A DNA stretch of 6,938 nucleotides, taken from positions 1 to 6,938 of the forward strand of contig JAZQPA010000074.1 in assembly GCA_045628125.1 (NCBI GenBank). Direction: 5' to 3'. The translations under genes were made by a program, and so were the position numbers. Positions within the stretch are counted from its first letter, which is position 1. Each line of letters opens with the position of its first letter. Below, one piece after another: positions 5,127 to 6,938 of this stretch. The notes under the pieces are model-generated. The model made no database searches. It was given only the letters and a program-made list of their open reading frames with translations, and was not told where the DNA came from. The DNA comes from Minthousia sp045628125. GTDB lineage: Bacteria > Bacteroidota > Bacteroidia > Bacteroidales > Bacteroidaceae.

Positions 5127-6938
5127 TTAGAATACGGTTTTAATCATGAAGCGGACACCCCACCTGTGAGTGGTTGGCAACTCATTGTAACTCAAACGGC
5201 GAACATACTCTACGTGCAGCAGTTTGAAGATATTGTGGATACCGAAGATGGCCTCGATATAAGGTTTTTTCTTGTCCATCACGTAACTGGTGTACTCGTA
5301 AGAGCCGTCCGGACGGTAGTGTCCTGGGAACTTGAGCAGCAGTGGGTCGTTCTGGTTCTCCTCCAGGAACGGATTGTTCAGGTCGCTCAGGCTTCCCCAC
5401 AGCATCTTGACACCGATGAACTCACGCCACTTCAGTTTCTTGACCAGCGGGATGCGGTTGAAAATCTTTCCCTGCAGGTTCCAGCTTACATCCAGCGAGG
5501 CGTAGCGGTCGTTCAGGAACTCCATGTTGTTGATCAGACAGAAGGTTCCGTCGTTCAGGATGTAGGACAGGTTGGCTGCCGGCATGATAAGCAGTGGGAA
5601 AGGTACCTTATTCCACTGGATACCGCCTTTCAGGTAGGTGTCCACATTACCCCAGGAACCGAACCATACACGCTTGAAGATGCCGGCCTCGGTAAAGTTG
5701 TAGTTGTACTCACTGCCCAGGATTCCCTTGAAGCCAATGGTATGGCTCAGGTTGAACACCGGCGCATCCAGGTTGATCGGAATACGGCGGTTCTTGGTAT
5801 TGATAAAGGTCTCGCCCGGTGCATAGCGCACGCCCATAACCAACTCGGTGGTGGTAAGATGACGCTTGTTGTAGTCGTTCAGCATCAGGTCGCCGTTGAA
5901 CTTGCCTGCCTGGATGTCATTCTGCATGGCGGTCTCCTGGCCCATGGTGCGGTAGAACAGCATACCGGTAGGAGTGAGGTGATTCCACTTCAGGTTGGCA
6001 AAGGTCTTCAGGCCGTATTCGCGCTCGTGGGTATAGTCGATGGAGAACTTACGCTCGTAGTTGAACTGATCCAGCTTGGCAAACTTGAACGCCATGAACA
6101 TGTTATCCTTATCGGTCATCAGGTACTTGTCCGATGGCACGCCGGTATCAAACTGGTACTTGACAGCCAGCGTATGGATAGGGAACTCATCGTCCAGGTA
6201 TTCCTTCTTGTTGAACGAATAGATGACATTGGCCATGTACTTGCTCTTCCGGTCACGCAGACCGTAAGCATAGTAACCGCGGAAGAACCAGTGCGGATCC
6301 ATGTACGCCGTGGTGCTGACACTGGCACGGAAACGCCAGCCGTCCACATAGTTGTTGGCAATGGTGGTATTTACCGGATGCAGGTCAATCTTACTTGGGG
6401 TTTTCTTGCTACCGGTCTCGATGGAGTTCTCGATCAGTGCCTTAAGTCCGAACATCACGTATTTGAATCCCTTCATGTTTGACAGACCGTTCACAAAGTT
6501 GCCTATGTTGCTCTCGCCTTTGGTCAGTTCCGGTATTCGGTACTCGCGCCACCAGTCCTCGTTGCGCATCAGAGCGTAGACATCCTTGATTTCCGAGCCC
6601 TTCTGCTTGAACACCTTCTTATGAATAGGCTCAAAGCTATAATCCGAGTTTCGGGTAGAGCGGCGTACAAAGAAATCCTGTCCATATACGTTCAACTGGA
6701 TCAGCATGTCATCGATGGTCTGTACCCATTCTCCGGTAGGCAGCTCGCCAAACTCCTGACGCACCACCATGTCCTGCACGTAGTTCACGCCGCTGTTCTT
6801 AGGCAGATTCAGCTCGCAACGCTTCACGCGGTAGGTGCTGTCGGCCAAGACATACAGGTGGCCGGTAAAGCCCAGGTCCTGCGAGTTGTTTGGAACAAAC
6901 GACAGGTGAACGCACAGGTCGCGGTCCACATACAGGGT
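5127..6938 (-). CDS. DUF5686 outer-membrane beta-barrel protein, C-terminal 603 aa (5' end outside the window)
   Basis: Partial gene. The frame stays open to the window edge (Thr-Leu-Tyr precede the GTG at 6929), so that GTG is an internal valine, not a start. The sequence matches the DUF5686 family, in which a signal peptide and a carboxypeptidase-regulatory-like (CarboxypepD_reg) domain normally precede this part. Family proteins are roughly 800-850 residues, so about 200-250 should be missing. Visible residues 1-100 are strand-rich periplasmic sequence (GHLYVLADSTYRVKR, then QTIDDMLIQL). From about 195 to the end, amphipathic strands with many aromatic residues form the barrel, with family-like GYYAYGLRDRKSKY (near 221) and EYVRRLSYNELP (near 575). 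The protein ends in Phe (IKTVF), the usual outer-membrane barrel terminal signal. The molecular function of DUF5686 is not established. It leads into the LTA-synthase-like gene with a 3-base gap. Confidence 0.85.
   Translation of the reverse strand, partial: TLYVDRDLCVHLSFVPNNSQDLGFTGHLYVLADSTYRVKRCELNLPKNSGVNYVQDMVVRQEFGELPTGEWVQTIDDMLIQLNVYGQDFFVRRSTRNSDYSFEPIHKKVFKQKGSEIKDVYALMRNEDWWREYRIPELTKGESNIGNFVNGLSNMKGFKYVMFGLKALIENSIETGSKKTPSKIDLHPVNTTIANNYVDGWRFRASVSTTAYMDPHWFFRGYYAYGLRDRKSKYMANVIYSFNKKEYLDDEFPIHTLAVKYQFDTGVPSDKYLMTDKDNMFMAFKFAKLDQFNYERKFSIDYTHEREYGLKTFANLKWNHLTPTGMLFYRTMGQETAMQNDIQAGKFNGDLMLNDYNKRHLTTTELVMGVRYAPGETFINTKNRRIPINLDAPVFNLSHTIGFKGILGSEYNYNFTEAGIFKRVWFGSWGNVDTYLKGGIQWNKVPFPLLIMPAANLSYILNDGTFCLINNMEFLNDRYASLDVSWNLQGKIFNRIPLVKKLKWREFIGVKMLWGSLSDLNNPFLEENQNDPLLLKFPGHYRPDGSYEYTSYVMDKKKPYIEAIFGIHNIFKLLHVEYVRRLSYNELPTTHRWGVRFMIKTVF

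Noticed and set aside
5166..6482. A 438-codon open frame antisense to the DUF5686 gene
   Set aside because: It lies fully opposite a clear outer-membrane barrel gene. Its translation is rich in Val, His and Gln with no domain-like pattern, signal or promoter, as expected from the codon bias of the real gene.

Overview
The window is typical Bacteroidota DNA, most likely order Bacteroidales (Bacteroides/Prevotella-like). Three things point there: promoter-like boxes of the TTG / TAnnTTTG type, start codons without clear Shine-Dalgarno sequences, and the protein families present (DUF5686 outer-membrane barrel, DUF4886, short lipoprotein with an acidic stretch after the lipidated Cys). There are no RNA genes, CRISPR arrays, transposases or integrases. 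The longest non-coding stretch is 191 bases.

Layout from left to right. Positions 1-191 are AT-rich and non-coding, with three tandem GTCAC-type octamers and a hairpin next to the first gene's stop. At 192-569 (minus) is a small lipocalin-like lipoprotein. It is divergent from a secreted DUF4886 SGNH-like hydrolase at 680-1501 (plus), and the two share a 110-base promoter region containing a perfect 12-base palindrome. A hairpin-rich spacer follows, then a convergent minus-strand unit. This unit has a promoter at 3194-3225, a 128-residue chimeric ORF (2758-3144) and, 12 bases later, a full-length two-domain SGNH acetylesterase of carbohydrate esterase family 2 type (1615-2745). A second minus-strand operon enters from beyond the right edge: the C-terminal part of a DUF5686 outer-membrane beta-barrel (5127-6938) and, 3 bases downstream, a five-helix LTA-synthase-like phosphotransferase (3282-5123).

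Functional reading. The left half looks like a worn piece of a polysaccharide-processing locus. Two unrelated-looking secreted SGNH enzymes could remove acetyl groups from plant glycans. The chimera joins the N-terminus of an AGE-family (cellobiose/mannobiose 2-epimerase-like) protein in frame to what looks like a glycoside-hydrolase C-terminal beta-sandwich, as expected if an internal deletion collapsed an epimerase-to-hydrolase stretch of an operon. The right half is an envelope operon in which an outer-membrane barrel is tightly coupled to an inner-membrane enzyme with a periplasmic alkaline-phosphatase-superfamily domain, probably modifying an envelope glycan or lipid.

No wholly new multi-gene system is evident. 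The chimeric epimerase/hydrolase remnant is the most unusual object. Functions are assigned from recalled family motifs, since no search could be run.
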